Assembly (NCBI RefSeq): GCF_021044425.1
Contig: NZ_JAJNEC010000005.1
Location: 1,612,001-1,676,000 of the forward strand
Length of the DNA: 64,000 nt
Reading direction: 5' to 3'
Source of the DNA: Niabella pedocola
Lineage (GTDB): Bacteria; Bacteroidota; Bacteroidia; Chitinophagales; Chitinophagaceae
Shown: positions 1 to 9,179 of the stretch, one piece after another
Numbering within the stretch: position 1 is the stretch's first letter
How the letters are laid out: each line of letters begins with the position of its first letter
Translations under genes and position numbers: made by a program
The notes under the pieces: generated by a model
The model's database searches: none
The model's input: the letters and a program-made list of their open reading frames with translations, nothing else
What the model was told of the DNA's origin: nothing

Positions 1-1531
1 ACGCCGGGGGCTCTGTGGTATGATCCCAGCTTACGGAGGTACCGCAGTTATTGTAATCGGCAGATGCCAAATAGGCCGTAACAAAAGGAGATATGGCCGC
101 GGTGCCCGGAGCTACAACTCCGTTATCCCAATAATTGAAACTTAAAGTGATGCCTTTTTCGTAAGCCGTTTTTCCATTCACCGGGGTTGTCCAGCCGCGC
201 ACACTGGCCTCTGCTAAAAGGAAATAGGTTTCCCAGGCAGCAAAGAAGATCCGCTTTTGTGTACTGTTTCTGAATTGCATATTGATCCGGGGCATGGTAC
301 CGCCATAATTGAACAATTCATTCATAGGATCTTTGGGTCCAAAATCACCGTCGATCCGGGCATTCCAGGTATACTTGGCATCAACGGATTTCAGTTTATC
401 TCCTTTGGAAGTTTTCAGATTCCGGGTGCTGATCACATCAAAATCACCATTCTGTTTGGGGTAATTCGGATTGTTTACATCGCCGGGAATGGAGAAGGCT
501 TTATAGGCCCGGGGATCGATCGAGTAAGGAAGGCCATCCAGCCAGTAACCGGTAACCGGGTCATTGTTCTTTACGGGGAAATGATCCAGGTAGCGCTGTC
601 CGAGCCAGTTGGCCGGTTTAATTGCAGATTGAAAAGCAGCACCCAGCTGGTCGGCCGACTTAACGCCACCCAGTCCGAGGTACATATTCCGGAGTGTGAC
701 AGACAGCGGCTGGGTGTCCCAGGAACGCGTCATCACACCTGTCAGGGGCGACCATCCGTCTTTTTCCTGTACCTGGAAATTATCATCCAGCGAGGTAATG
801 AGATTATTTACATCCGCACAGGCATCTTCGAATTCTGTTTTTGCCTTTCCAGCATCCACCTCGGATAACCGCATAGCCAGCCGGAGCCGCATAGAAGTAG
901 CATATTTTTTCCATTGCGTATAGTTATAACCATAAGCCGGATCCTGCTTGGCAATATCGGAGGAGTTGACGGACAAATCCAGTTTGGATGCCGCATCTTT
1001 CAGTTCAGCGAGCATATAGTAATATACCGTTTTTACATCATTGAACTGGGGATTGGTTCCTTTAAACGCATCCACCGGCATCGGTCCGAAGTTATCCGAA
1101 AACTCACTCATCAGATATGCACGCCAGATGCGCGCTACCTGGATCAGATTGGGAGTGTACGATTTGGCGGTACCTGCGGCGATCTTCGACTCACCGATCT
1201 GGATGGCCGTATTGGCATTGTTTAACCAACCGGATAACTGGTTGTAATAGTTGGTAGACCATCCGTCGTTATAACTGCCTACATTGATCGCACCGCCATC
1301 CCAGTCGCTGGCCTGCCGGCCGGCCGGTTTCCAGTACAATACAAAGGAGCGCTCGGCCACATCCGGATCCATTTGCGCACCAACGATGGAATTATTGATA
1401 AAGTATTCTACCTGCACCTGCGACGAATCCGCAGCAATCGGGTTTACATTTATATCTGAAAATTTCTTACAGGATGCGAGCAGCAATACCGCACATACTG
1501 ATACCGACATCTTCTTTATTATATATTTCAT
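1..1531 (-). CDS. SusD/RagB-type nutrient-binding outer-membrane lipoprotein (partial, C-terminus off the left edge)
   Basis: Open from an ATG at 1531 through the left edge, 510 codons without a stop. SusD-like proteins cap the SusC porin and bind glycan or peptide ligands on the cell surface. The N-terminus is a lipoprotein signal ending LLLASC-KK (Cys21), followed by FSDINVNP, the typical start of the SusD-like family that also carries tryptophan-rich segments such as GWSTNYYNQLSGW. Near the cut end, LLAEASVRGW and YEKGITLSF match the C-terminal helical region of that family, so only a small part is missing. It starts 18 bp after the SusC stop codon, so the two are co-transcribed. The substrate cannot be read from the sequence, and no glycosidase or peptidase lies on this side of the pair within the window. 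Confidence 0.9.
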   Translation of the reverse strand, partial: MKYIIKKMSVSVCAVLLLASCKKFSDINVNPIAADSSQVQVEYFINNSIVGAQMDPDVAERSFVLYWKPAGRQASDWDGGAINVGSYNDGWSTNYYNQLSGWLNNANTAIQIGESKIAAGTAKSYTPNLIQVARIWRAYLMSEFSDNFGPMPVDAFKGTNPQFNDVKTVYYYMLAELKDAASKLDLSVNSSDIAKQDPAYGYNYTQWKKYATSMRLRLAMRLSEVDAGKAKTEFEDACADVNNLITSLDDNFQVQEKDGWSPLTGVMTRSWDTQPLSVTLRNMYLGLGGVKSADQLGAAFQSAIKPANWLGQRYLDHFPVKNNDPVTGYWLDGLPYSIDPRAYKAFSIPGDVNNPNYPKQNGDFDVISTRNLKTSKGDKLKSVDAKYTWNARIDGDFGPKDPMNELFNYGGTMPRINMQFRNSTQKRIFFAAWETYFLLAEASVRGWTTPVNGKTAYEKGITLSFNYWDNGVVAPGTAAISPFVTAYLASADYNNCGTSVSWDHTTEPPA

Positions 1532-1549
1532 GATCATAAGAATTAAAAG

Positions 1550-4500
1550 TTAGAAACTCAAGGTTACATTAAACATGTAGTACCGGGATGTGGGAGGCGC
1601 ACCGTTCTCGAACCCAACGGCATTAGAGCCAACGGCAAATACGGATTCAGGATCCATTCCCTGCATATGGCTGCTGATCAGCCATACGTTGTTACAGGAT
1701 ACACCTACCCGCGCTCTTTGAATAAACGAATTGCCCAGCATCTTCTGCGGAAGCTGATAGCTCAGCTGCACGTTCCTTAAGCGGATATTGGATGCATCAT
1801 AAAGATTGGCCTCAGTGATACCGATATTACCACTTTGAATGGCCTGCCAGTATTGTTGTGGGGTTACTTCCTTCGTATTGTTTACATATCCTCCGTTACC
1901 ATCGCTGATCACACCGGGAACCACCATATTGTCCCGGGCGCCGTTTACAACGGTAGCCGCAGCCGTTCCTGCACGCTGCATGCTTGCCAGCGTTGCTGAA
2001 AAGATTTTTCCGCCGAAACGTCCGTCCAGTAAGAACGACAGGCCTACGCCTTTATAGGAGAAGGTGTTGGTATTTCCCAACAGGAAATCCGGTTGCTGGC
2101 TGGCCAGCCGGCGCGCATCTGTGCCCTGGGGTAATCCGGTAGCGCTCAGCAGCAGCTGACCATTGTAAGGGCTGTTGGGATCGGTTACTCTCTGGAAAGC
2201 CGATCCGTAGATCTGTCCGTACTTTTGTCCGGATTCCGCATAAACGGTTACGGCATCATACCCACCTAAAGAATAGAGATCAATACCCGGAGCAATTGCA
2301 TTCACCACGTTCTTATTGTTTGAGAAATTTACCTGTGAGGTCCAGTTCAGCCCGTTCGGGTTATCCAGGATCTTACCATCCACAATCAGTTCAATACCCT
2401 TGTTCTGAATATCCCCGGCATTGATCATCTTGTATTTGTATCCGCTGAGCGGATCCAGCGGGATGGCAATCAGCTGGTTGGTGGCATTCGTTTTGTACCA
2501 GGAGAAATCAATTCCCAGCCGGCTGTTAAACATGCGCAGTTCTGCACCCAGTTCGTAGGTTTTTAACAGCTCGTTCCGAACATTCGGATCAAACAAGGTT
2601 TCGTTTCTTCCGGCAGTTGTATTTCCGTTTGCATCCTTACCAATGGTATAGGTATTGTACAATTGGTAGGGCGCCATATCGTTACCGGCCTGCGCGGCAG
2701 AAGCCCGCACCTTACCATAGCTCAGCCAGCTGGGCAATGAGCCTCCGTTTTGACGGATCATATCCGTAATTACGAAAGACAGGTTGGTAGAGCTGTACAG
2801 GTAAGAACGATGGTCTTTGCTCAGTACGGAAGACCAGTCATTGCGCAGGGTTGTTTCCAGGAACAGGTAACCATCCCAGTTCAGTTGCAACGATCCGTAA
2901 ACTGAGTTGATCTTTTTATTGCTGTACAGTTCATCAACCGTTGCCGGGTTCTTTCCGTTGTTTACCGAGAAGAGATCCGGTACCACCAGGTCGCCGGAAC
3001 CTGTTTTGATCGAATTTACATTTTGTGACATCAGGTTACCGCCTAATGTTGCCAGGCCACCCAGTTTACCGATCACATTATCTTTACGTGCAGTAATCAG
3101 GGTGCTGTAGTTGGTTTCTGAAAAAGAGTATTTCCCAATGCTGTACTGGCCGGTAGTGGTAAGTGGACTTCCGGAATAGGTTTTACCCTCTGCAACTACA
3201 TTGTACATATCTGAACCTGCTTTTATTTCGGCATTTAACCAGTCGGTAAATTCATATTTCAATGACCCGGTCATGATATACCGGTTACGCGTATCACTGT
3301 TCAGATAGTTATCCTGTGCCCAGTACGGGTTTACCGTGGTGCTGTTAGGTGCATACCAGATCATCTTTCCGTTTGCGTCTTTGCTTTGCTTAAAGTCTTC
3401 AATGTTCAGCGACACCGGCAATATGTACATCAACCGGTAAATATTTCCGGAATTGTTCCCCGCCTGTGGGCGGTTGGTTGCTTTGGAGTTGATGTACTGC
3501 AGTTTTGCATCCAGCGTCCAGCGGTCATCTTTCCCGAATTTCGACAGGGCTCTTGTGGTGATATTCGTACGGCCCAGCTTGGCACCCGGTATCATGCTTT
3601 TATCATCGAGCCGGTTTAACGACGTATAAACAGAGGTTCCCTTGAACTGCTGTGAAAAAGTAATGCTTTGATTGGAATTAAAGCCGGTTCCGAAATAATT
3701 ATGAATATTGTCATAATATTTCAGCGGCACCGTAGCACCATTCCAGTTTTCCACATTCTGTCCTTCGATCTTGGGGCCCCAGCTGTTCGCCTGTGTTTTA
3801 TCATAAACGCCTGTAGAACCCTGGCCAAAGGCGGTCTGCCTGTCGGGATTGGTAAAGATGCTCTCCAAACCGATGGTAGAAGAAACCGTAATCCCCAGGC
3901 CTTTTTGCGCCTTCCCTGTTTTGGTGGTAATTAATATAACACCATTACCGGCACGGGAGCCATATAAAGAAGCGGCTGAAGGGCCTTTTAATACGCTGAT
4001 GGAAGCAATGTCATCGGGGTTGATATCCGAAAGGCCGTTCCCCATATCCAGTGAGGGGTTCCAGTAATCGTTGGTAGCCCCGGGCACGATGCCGGATTGG
4101 TTAATACCTTTTCCCACACCGGCTCCGGAAGTATTGCTGATGGGCACCCCATCTACTACGATCAGGGGTTGGTTATCGCCGGTAAGTGAATTGTTTCCCC
4201 GCAAAATAATCCGCGAAGATCCGGCGGGTCCGTTACTGGAACGGGTCACCTGCAGCCCCGCTACCCTTCCGGAAAGCGCATTGGTCACATTGGGCTCTTT
4301 GGCATCCGACAGGGTTTCTCCTTTTACTTCCTGTACGCCGTATCCAAGCGATTTCCGCTCTCTTTTAATACCCAGCGCCGTTACCACCACCCCTTCCAGG
4401 CTACGCTCCACCGAGCTTAGCTGAACGGCGATCGTATTATTGTCGCCTACTTTTATGGTTTGGGTTGTAAAACCCACAGCGCTGATTTCCAGATCAGGAT

Positions 4501-4705
4501 GATCCTCCACGGTGAGCGTGTATGCTCCATTGTCGTCGGCAACTACGGCCTGACCGGAACCTTTAACGGTTATGGTAGCGCCCGGTACCGGCTTACCATC
4601 CGCATCCGTAATGGTGCCGGTGACGGTACGCTTTACCTGGGCCATTAAACTTCCTGCACCCAAAAAAAGAGCCAGGAGCACCAGTAGTGCATGTTTCTTC
4701 TTCAT
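1550..4705 (-). CDS. SusC/RagA-family TonB-linked outer-membrane transporter
   Basis: 1051 residues, usual size for the family. A signal peptide (cleavage near SLMAQ) is followed by a carboxypeptidase-regulatory-like beta-sandwich (about 25-100, TVTGTITDADGKPVPGATI), a TonB-box-like segment with SLEGVVVTALGI, the plug domain (about 105-240, with LIVVDGVPI) and a 22-strand barrel ending in the outer-membrane signature YYMFNVTLSF. It imports oligomeric nutrients using energy from TonB-ExbBD and pairs with the SusD lipoprotein downstream. Its start is only 27 bp after the stop of the ROK regulator gene, so it may be expressed from the promoter ahead of that gene. There is no N-terminal secretin/STN domain, so control by an anti-sigma factor is unlikely; control by the ROK protein is the better guess. 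Confidence 0.95.
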   Translation of the reverse strand: MKKKHALLVLLALFLGAGSLMAQVKRTVTGTITDADGKPVPGATITVKGSGQAVVADDNGAYTLTVEDHPDLEISAVGFTTQTIKVGDNNTIAVQLSSVERSLEGVVVTALGIKRERKSLGYGVQEVKGETLSDAKEPNVTNALSGRVAGLQVTRSSNGPAGSSRIILRGNNSLTGDNQPLIVVDGVPISNTSGAGVGKGINQSGIVPGATNDYWNPSLDMGNGLSDINPDDIASISVLKGPSAASLYGSRAGNGVILITTKTGKAQKGLGITVSSTIGLESIFTNPDRQTAFGQGSTGVYDKTQANSWGPKIEGQNVENWNGATVPLKYYDNIHNYFGTGFNSNQSITFSQQFKGTSVYTSLNRLDDKSMIPGAKLGRTNITTRALSKFGKDDRWTLDAKLQYINSKATNRPQAGNNSGNIYRLMYILPVSLNIEDFKQSKDANGKMIWYAPNSTTVNPYWAQDNYLNSDTRNRYIMTGSLKYEFTDWLNAEIKAGSDMYNVVAEGKTYSGSPLTTTGQYSIGKYSFSETNYSTLITARKDNVIGKLGGLATLGGNLMSQNVNSIKTGSGDLVVPDLFSVNNGKNPATVDELYSNKKINSVYGSLQLNWDGYLFLETTLRNDWSSVLSKDHRSYLYSSTNLSFVITDMIRQNGGSLPSWLSYGKVRASAAQAGNDMAPYQLYNTYTIGKDANGNTTAGRNETLFDPNVRNELLKTYELGAELRMFNSRLGIDFSWYKTNATNQLIAIPLDPLSGYKYKMINAGDIQNKGIELIVDGKILDNPNGLNWTSQVNFSNNKNVVNAIAPGIDLYSLGGYDAVTVYAESGQKYGQIYGSAFQRVTDPNSPYNGQLLLSATGLPQGTDARRLASQQPDFLLGNTNTFSYKGVGLSFLLDGRFGGKIFSATLASMQRAGTAAATVVNGARDNMVVPGVISDGNGGYVNNTKEVTPQQYWQAIQSGNIGITEANLYDASNIRLRNVQLSYQLPQKMLGNSFIQRARVGVSCNNVWLISSHMQGMDPESVFAVGSNAVGFENGAPPTSRYYMFNVTLSF

Positions 4706-4732
4706 TTTCTCTGTGTTTAAAATTTAAATTAA

Positions 4733-5959
4733 TTATACAGTGTTTGGCAGAGGTGATATCGTTTTTAGAGATTGTATCCTTTTTGTTTTTGACAGATTTT
4801 CCAGCACCAGCGCCGCCGCGCCGATCAGCTCGGCTTTATGCCCCAGGGTCGACATTTTTACCACCGTATTGCCCACCAGGCGCGGAATACAATGTTCATT
4901 TACCGCCTGCAATACCGGTGCCTGCCAGATACGGCCAGCCTGGGCGCCACGGCCGCTTAGCACAATAAGCTCCGGGTTAAACAGATGGATTAGTACGGCC
5001 ACACCCCGCCCGATATCATAACCGGCAGCCGTAAGCAATTTAACTACATACTCGTCACCCATCTGTGCCGCCTTTACGATGGCCTGCCAATCCTTTTCTA
5101 TTGAGCCGGTACGAAAATCTTTTTTCAGGAACGCGGAAGTACTTTTTCTTTTTAATCCCTGCTCCGCTTTTTCGAGGATCACTTTTAAGGAAGTTTCTGT
5201 TTCCAGGCAGCCCTTTTTCCCGCAGGAGCATACTTTATTGTTATCAAAAAAAGGAATATGGCTGAATTCCCCGGCAAAGCCGTTTCCACCCCGGTACAAC
5301 TGGTGGTTCAGGATCAGTCCCAGCCCGATACCCCAGCCGATATTGACCACCATTGCATTGCCCACGCCCATGGCCGCACCAAAATGCTGCTCTGCCAATG
5401 CGATAATACTGGAGTCATTGTCAATATAAACGGGCACATCCAGTTCCTTATGCAGGTAGCCCGAAATACTGTTATCATCAATAGAAACAAAGGAATAATT
5501 CACGCCTTTTTGCGGATCAATAAAACCGGGCATCCCGATCCCCACGCCGAGGATTTTCTTTTTCGGGATCTTGGCCTTCTTGATGGCCCGCTCAATCAGC
5601 GCTTTTAAATGCACCAGCGCTTCCGGGTTATCCGCCAGTTTCAGCTCTTCCTGCTGCAGCGGCATCACCGGTTTGTTTTCAAAATCCATTACCAATACCC
5701 GCGTCACCAGCTGATCCATGGCCACAGCAATCACATACATGGCATCGGGTTTTACGGAGTACATCGCCGGCCTTCGCCCGCCGGCCGAAGGTGCAAGCCC
5801 GTTTTCCACCACGGTACCTTCCTCTACCAGGTTGGCCAGTAATTGTCCCGTAAAAGGAATACTTTTGCCAATGCGGGTGGACAATTCGGCACAGGACAAC
5901 GTACCGGCATAGTAAAACTCCCTTAAAATCAGCAACTTATATTGCAACCGTTTTTTCAT
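4733..5959 (-). CDS. ROK-family transcriptional regulator (NagC/XylR type)
   Basis: 408 residues. Residues 1-70 form a winged helix-turn-helix (LSCAELSTRIGKSIPFTGQLL, recognition helix near 32-45). Residues 75-400 form the ROK sugar-kinase-like fold. The zinc site is present: GEFSHI (His234) with C244-S-C246...C251 in CSCGKKGCLET. The phosphate-loop equivalent is weak and the catalytic region reads IDNDSS, so it is more likely a sugar-sensing repressor than a kinase. It sits directly upstream of susC in the same direction (27 bp) and divergent from the MFS gene, the classical layout for a local regulator of both. The inducing sugar is unknown. ATG at 5959 is the only sensible start; the HTH follows at once. 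Confidence 0.9.
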   Translation of the reverse strand: MKKRLQYKLLILREFYYAGTLSCAELSTRIGKSIPFTGQLLANLVEEGTVVENGLAPSAGGRRPAMYSVKPDAMYVIAVAMDQLVTRVLVMDFENKPVMPLQQEELKLADNPEALVHLKALIERAIKKAKIPKKKILGVGIGMPGFIDPQKGVNYSFVSIDDNSISGYLHKELDVPVYIDNDSSIIALAEQHFGAAMGVGNAMVVNIGWGIGLGLILNHQLYRGGNGFAGEFSHIPFFDNNKVCSCGKKGCLETETSLKVILEKAEQGLKRKSTSAFLKKDFRTGSIEKDWQAIVKAAQMGDEYVVKLLTAAGYDIGRGVAVLIHLFNPELIVLSGRGAQAGRIWQAPVLQAVNEHCIPRLVGNTVVKMSTLGHKAELIGAAALVLENLSKTKRIQSLKTISPLPNTV

Positions 5960-5967
5960 AGCTACAT

Positions 5968-6019
5968 TTATTAATACAAATTTAATAAACTTATTAAAAA
6001 AATTAAAAAGTTTATTAAA
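5968..6019. promoter_or_regulatory. AT-rich palindromic operator, probably for the ROK regulator
   Basis: TTTAATAA-AC-TTATTAAA at 5981-5998 is a perfect 8-2-8 inverted repeat. TTTAATAAAC (5981-5990) is also matched by its reverse complement GTTTATTAAA at 6010-6019, and a further TTTATTAA lies at 5968-5975. Known ROK repressors (XylR, NagC, Mlc) bind AT-rich palindromes of related form. The site is 10-60 bp upstream of the regulator start, so autoregulation is expected. Binding itself is inferred. Confidence 0.5.
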
Positions 6020-6135
6020 AAAATCTTATTTCAAGAGGGGAATATTGCTTCGCAAGATCCGGAAAATTTATTCATCTTTGCTGCCCTTTTTTTACAACCG
6101 GTTAAAAACAGATTACCACCGGAAAAACCAATCGA

Positions 6136-7365
6136 ATGAAACAGTCCCGCAATGCTGCTATCGGTTTTATCTTTATTACCATGACCATCGATGTGATCGG
6201 CTTCGGGCTGATCATACCCGTAATGCCCAAACTGATCGTGGAGTTAAAACACATCAGCATCAACGAGGCCAGCGTATACGGCGGCGACCTGCTGGCACTT
6301 TATGCCATCATGCAACTTTTATTTTCCCCGTTTATGGGCAACCTGAGCGACCGCTATGGAAGGAGACCGGTACTCCTGCTGTCGTTACTGGGTTTTTGTG
6401 TAGATTACCTGATCCTGGCTTTTGCACATACCTATTCGCTGCTGGTGGTAGGACGTATTTTATCTGGTATCACCGGGGCGAGCTTTACAACGGCCACGGC
6501 CTATATTGCAGACATCAGCACCAATGAGAACCGGGCAAAAAATTTCGGACTGATCGGGGCTGCCTTTGGACTGGGCTTTGTGATCGGCCCGGCACTGGGC
6601 GGACTATTATCGGTATGGGGGCTAAGGGCACCGTTCTTTGCGGCAGCCGGGCTGTGCTTGCTCAATTTCCTTTACGGTTATTTTGTGTTACCTGAATCGC
6701 TGAAGCCCGAGCACCGGAGACCCTTTAGCTGGCTCAAGGCAAACCCTGTCGGGTCCCTGCGCCTGTTCTTTAACTATCCCGGCATCCTGGGGCTGGTGCT
6801 TTGCTTTTTATTTGTATTTCTTGGAGGTCATGCGGTTCAAAGCAACTGGAGTTATTTTACCATGGATCAATTTAAATGGTCCGAAAAAGAGGTAGGGATC
6901 TCGCTGGCCATTGTGGGGGTTTTGGTGGGCGTGGTACAGGGCGGACTGATCCGGTATACCAATCCCCGGCTGGGTAATGAAAAAAGCGCTTATATAGGAT
7001 TGTTCTTTTATGCCTTTGGTATGATCCTTTTTGCTTTTGCCACCAGCAGTTGGATGATGTATGCCTTCCTGGTTCCTTATTGTATGGGGGGTATTGCCGG
7101 TCCGGCTTTGCAGGCCCTCATCACCAACGAAGTACCGGCCAATGAACAGGGGGCCTTGCAGGGCGGTCTTAATGCGGTAATGAGCCTCACTTCGATCATT
7201 GGCCCGCCGATGATGACCCGCACTTTCTTTTATTTCAGCCATGATCAGGCCCCGGTTTATTTTCCGGGAGCTCCTTTTGTGCTGGGCGCAGCATTGATGC
7301 TGATCAGCGCTGTAATTGCCTATTATGTACTTCATGTTAAAAAGAAACCAGCCACGGTTATATAA
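6136..7365 (+). CDS. MFS transporter, TetA/TCR-like 12-helix family
   Basis: 409 residues with twelve predicted membrane segments. Motif A is clear at 68-78 (GNLSDRYGRRP), and the motif-C-like stretch GLIGAAFGLGFVIGPALGGLL follows helix 4-5, a feature of drug:H+ antiporters such as TetA. N-terminal TIDVIGFGLIIPVMP is also typical of the TCR/Tet subfamily. By family it exports small molecules by proton antiport, but it sits divergent from a ROK/SusCD locus, so a sugar or sugar-derivative substrate is possible. Annotation as tetracycline resistance would be over-reach. The start at 6136 is well placed, 176 bp from the divergent regulator. Confidence 0.88.
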   Translation: MKQSRNAAIGFIFITMTIDVIGFGLIIPVMPKLIVELKHISINEASVYGGDLLALYAIMQLLFSPFMGNLSDRYGRRPVLLLSLLGFCVDYLILAFAHTYSLLVVGRILSGITGASFTTATAYIADISTNENRAKNFGLIGAAFGLGFVIGPALGGLLSVWGLRAPFFAAAGLCLLNFLYGYFVLPESLKPEHRRPFSWLKANPVGSLRLFFNYPGILGLVLCFLFVFLGGHAVQSNWSYFTMDQFKWSEKEVGISLAIVGVLVGVVQGGLIRYTNPRLGNEKSAYIGLFFYAFGMILFAFATSSWMMYAFLVPYCMGGIAGPALQALITNEVPANEQGALQGGLNAVMSLTSIIGPPMMTRTFFYFSHDQAPVYFPGAPFVLGAALMLISAVIAYYVLHVKKKPATVI

Positions 7366-7404
7366 GACCAGGCCGGTTTCTTTGTCTATCACCAAATCAG
7401 GAAT

Positions 7405-7446
7405 CGTACGGGTTGCCCTTAAGCCTATTGCAGGGCAGCCCGTACG
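7405..7446. terminator. 15-bp inverted repeat between convergent genes, no T-run
   Basis: CGTACGGGTTGCCCT (7405-7419) pairs with AGGGCAGCCCGTACG (7432-7446) at 14 of 15 positions with a 12-nt loop. It covers the last codons and stop of the minus-strand propeller gene and faces the 3' end of the MFS gene. Neither side has an adjacent run of T, so it is a strong 3'-end hairpin rather than a canonical intrinsic terminator. Confidence 0.5.
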
Positions 7447-9179
7447 GTCTTAGATGTATATTGCTGCCCGTCTTTATCAACCTGTATGATGCGCACAAAT
7501 AACGGGTGTCCGGTTTCAACAGTAGCCGCCTTACGTTTGTTACAGGCCACAACGAAACAAACGCCCGCCAATGCCAGGGCTACCAGGGCCCGCCGTCTTC
7601 CTGCCCAAACGCCCATCAGCAGCGGGCATAAAGCCAGCATACCCAATGCGGCAGCACCCGTGGCTGTTGTAAATGTGTAGGAAAGCGGTTGGCTCGAGCT
7701 GCCCTGTATGGCCTTACTGGCCACGGCTCCTGCATGTTTAAACGTGTTGCCGTCCGCCGATACTTCTACCTTGTAGTGCGAACAGTTTTGCTCACTTGCC
7801 GTTTCCCAGTCAACCCGGAGCTGTCCTTCTGAAACGGAAGCCCGCACTCCGGTAAAGACCACCGGAAGTACGGGGTCGGGCGCCAGCTTTACCAGCCAGG
7901 CTTCCCACCAGCCATGGCTACCGGTTACATCTCCGCCCGGGGATTCGGTCATACCGGCCACAATATATCCTCCGTCTGCTGTGGGTTCAACAGCGATGGG
8001 ATCATCGGTTAAATGGCCACCCATCGACTTTTGCCATTGAAGTGAACCACCAATATTGATCTTTACCATCCAGTAATCCAGGTTCCCTTTGGGATTGGTA
8101 ATATCTCCGTTATCGGAATTGGTATACCCCGCTACAATATAGCCGTTATCCGTAGTTTGCTGTATGGAACGGGCAACATCAGCCCCGCGCCCGCCGTAAG
8201 TCTTTTGCCATTGGATGCCTCCGCTGTTACTCAGTTTTACCACCCAGTAATCGCTGTTGCCGTGGTTACCGGCAACATCCCCGCCGGTGGATTCTGTATA
8301 CCCGGCCACGATATAGCCGCCGTCAGCAGTTTGCCGGACGGCATTTGCCGTTTCACCGCCCGCTCCTCCCAGCGACTTTTGCCACTGGAGCGCTCCGCTG
8401 CCGCTCAGCTTCACCACCCAAAAATCCATATCACCATGGTTACCTGTCACATCTCCGTCATTGGAACGGCTTGAACCCGCTACAATATAACCGCCATCCG
8501 TAGTTTGCTGTATTGAAAAGGCCCGGTCCTCCGCACTGCCTCCCAATGTGCGCTGCCATTGAATGGCACCCGTACCACTCAACTTTACCACCCAGTAATC
8601 ACTATTGCCGTGGTTACCGGTAACATCCCCGTCTGTTGAATAGCTAAACCCGGCCACGATATAGCCTCCGTCAGCGGCCTGCTGTATGGCATAGGACACA
8701 TCAGAGGAATTACCCCCCAGCGCTCTCTGCCATTGAAGATCCCCGTTGCCGTTTAATTTTATCACCCAGTAATCATAACTGTTCCGGTATCCGGTAACAT
8801 CCCCGTCGTACGAGCGGGTATGACCCGTAACAACATACCCGCCATCCGCTGTTTGCTGTACGGAAGTAGCATACTCATCAATAGAACCGCCGTAGGTCTT
8901 CTGCCATTGGATAGTGCCGCTGCTGTTTACCTTTACGATCCAGTAATCATAGCTTCCCTTACCACCGCTTACATCTCCGTCATCGGAAGTGGTGTAACCC
9001 ACCATAATATACCCGCCGTCCCTTGCAGGTGCTACATCATAGGCTACGTCGTAGGCTGAACCGCCCATGGCTTTTTGCCACTGGATGGCGGGCGCCTGTG
9101 CCTGTACCCCGAAAGCAGCACCGGCAATGAGGCATAAACATGCGGCGAATTGCACTGTTCTTTTTTGTAAGTGATTCAT
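7425..9179 (-). CDS. Exported seven-repeat beta-propeller protein with a split C-terminal Fn3-like domain
   Basis: 584 residues. Signal peptide 1-28 (cleavage after GVQAQ). Seven repeats of 58 residues follow; the marker IQWQK/LQWQK occurs near 32, 89, 147, 205, 263, 321 and 379, and each unit reads roughly DGGYIVAGYT, DGDVTGNHG, YWVVKL, a WD40/Kelch-like seven-blade propeller. Residues 440-505 resemble the beta-sandwich common at the end of Bacteroidota surface proteins (HYKVEVSADGNTF), and its last strands reappear at 559-583 (LFVRIIQVDKDGQQY). Between them lie two hydrophobic segments (508-526 and 531-545) around GRRR, ending in VVAC-NKRK, which looks like a lipoprotein lipobox. Function unknown; surface display is inferred. 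It faces the MFS gene and lies next to the LytS/LytTR pair. Confidence 0.8.
   Translation of the reverse strand: MNHLQKRTVQFAACLCLIAGAAFGVQAQAPAIQWQKAMGGSAYDVAYDVAPARDGGYIMVGYTTSDDGDVSGGKGSYDYWIVKVNSSGTIQWQKTYGGSIDEYATSVQQTADGGYVVTGHTRSYDGDVTGYRNSYDYWVIKLNGNGDLQWQRALGGNSSDVSYAIQQAADGGYIVAGFSYSTDGDVTGNHGNSDYWVVKLSGTGAIQWQRTLGGSAEDRAFSIQQTTDGGYIVAGSSRSNDGDVTGNHGDMDFWVVKLSGSGALQWQKSLGGAGGETANAVRQTADGGYIVAGYTESTGGDVAGNHGNSDYWVVKLSNSGGIQWQKTYGGRGADVARSIQQTTDNGYIVAGYTNSDNGDITNPKGNLDYWMVKINIGGSLQWQKSMGGHLTDDPIAVEPTADGGYIVAGMTESPGGDVTGSHGWWEAWLVKLAPDPVLPVVFTGVRASVSEGQLRVDWETASEQNCSHYKVEVSADGNTFKHAGAVASKAIQGSSSQPLSYTFTTATGAAALGMLALCPLLMGVWAGRRRALVALALAGVCFVVACNKRKAATVETGHPLFVRIIQVDKDGQQYTSKTVRAALQ

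Noticed and set aside
6136..7365. Tetracycline resistance gene
   Set aside because: Only family-level motifs are shared with TetA; the setting beside a sugar locus and ROK regulator gives no support for that substrate.
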